Of a stretch of DNA of 6,321 bases, positions 5,930 through 6,321 are shown in pieces (the stretch's first letter is position 1; each line of letters starts with the position of its first letter). Made by a program: the position numbers and the translations under genes. A model generated the notes under the pieces. The model had not been told where the DNA came from. It did not search any database and worked only from the letters and a program-made list of their open reading frames with translations. The DNA is from JAQBFJ01 sp032123435. Its GTDB lineage: Bacteria > Verrucomicrobiota > Kiritimatiellia > UBA8416 > JAQBFJ01. Location: positions 1 to 6,321 of the forward strand of contig JAQBFJ010000094.1 in the NCBI GenBank assembly GCA_032123435.1. The letters run 5' to 3'.

Positions 5930-6321
5930 ATGACAGAATGTGGATTTAAAAGAGTGCTATTGTTTCGTCCTGACAATATAGGAGACTGTGTTCTCTTTTC
6001 GGGAACTCTTAAGTGGATTCGGCGACGTTGGCCTGATGCTCATATAGACCTTATGGTTCAGCCGCACGCGATGAATCTGTTTGAATTGTGCCCGCATGTT
6101 GATCGCGTCTTGTCAGTTGAACGACTTATGCCATGGTTGTGGATGCAAAGACGGGGATGGAAAGGGGCATGGCTGACGGAAAGAATGTTTGAAAAAGAAT
6201 GGGCTAAACATTTGTTGCCTTATCCAGCGTATGACCTTGTGATATGTTCCGTAAGCGCGCCAGCAGAACAATGTCTGGATATTGTAAGACTTATTCACGC
6301 TCCTGAAAAATGGGGATGTGG
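5930..6321 (+). CDS. GT9-family glycosyltransferase (heptosyltransferase-like), N-terminal part
   Basis: N-terminus of an ADP-heptose:LPS heptosyltransferase-type enzyme (GT-B fold, RfaF/WaaC/WaaQ relatives), cut by the window edge after 130 codons. The signature is FKRVLLFRPDNIGDCVLFSGTLKWIRRRWP, residues 6-35: the first beta strand, the RPDNIGD loop and the helix that follow it are typical of the family. Next come the second strand (HIDLMVQP) and CPHVDRVLSV, matching the usual 'hpyiDevi.' strand. Residues about 68-95 are rich in Trp, Arg and Lys and may form the membrane- or acceptor-facing insert. Start choice: ATG 5930 has AAGG (5918-5921) 8 nt upstream and gives the usual short lead into the first strand. 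ATG 5885, overlapping the previous stop as TAATG, would add 15 residues but has no Shine-Dalgarno. Close spacing implies an operon with the pyruvyl transferase. GT9 enzymes are known chiefly for LPS core, but some act in O-antigen or other glycans. Confidence 0.88.
   Translation, partial: MTECGFKRVLLFRPDNIGDCVLFSGTLKWIRRRWPDAHIDLMVQPHAMNLFELCPHVDRVLSVERLMPWLWMQRRGWKGAWLTERMFEKEWAKHLLPYPAYDLVICSVSAPAEQCLDIVRLIHAPEKWGC

Overview
This 6.3 kb window lies inside a cell-surface polysaccharide (LPS core, O-antigen or exopolysaccharide) biosynthesis cluster of a Gram-negative-type bacterium. The evidence is a run of glycosyltransferases from different families (GT2, GT8, a GT-A family often annotated HlpA-like, and a GT9 heptosyltransferase-type N-terminus), plus a polysaccharide pyruvyl transferase and a small SAM-dependent methyltransferase. 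GC is moderate. The upstream intergenic repeat, with CTCCGTG units and several stem-loops, is of a kind I associate with repeat-rich environmental genomes such as the PVC group or Desulfobacterota. That placement is an inference, and I cannot name a species.

Layout: 1-92 may be the 3' end of an upstream gene, seen only as an open frame. 93-330 is intergenic, rich in hairpins and short repeats. 365-1657 (+) encodes a GT2 glycosyltransferase with an N-terminal helical, TPR-like extension. A 140-nt AT-rich gap with a possible promoter follows. 1798-2778 (+) encodes a GT8 transferase, and only 3 nt later 2782-3774 (+) encodes the HlpA-like GT-A transferase. 3789-4433 (-) is a methyltransferase on the opposite strand, convergent with the preceding gene. 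After a 180-216 nt divergent gap, 4650-5885 (+) encodes the pyruvyl transferase. Its stop overlaps the first possible start of a GT9 gene, which runs off the window's right edge.

How the genes may work together: the GT2, GT8 and HlpA-like enzymes and the GT9 protein would each add a sugar to a lipid-linked or lipid A-core acceptor at the cytoplasmic face of the inner membrane. The pyruvyl transferase would add a PEP-derived pyruvate ketal, making the glycan acidic. The methyltransferase could cap or decorate a sugar. No sugar specificity can be read from the sequence.

The most interesting signal is a near-identical C-terminal tail of about 21 residues (16 of 21 identical) on two enzymes of different glycosyltransferase families, GT8 and HlpA-like. 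It is a basic and aromatic, amphipathic-looking segment. The other plus-strand enzymes whose C-termini are visible also end in Arg/Trp-rich tails without this exact motif. I see no phage, CRISPR, tRNA, rRNA or insertion-sequence transposase genes.
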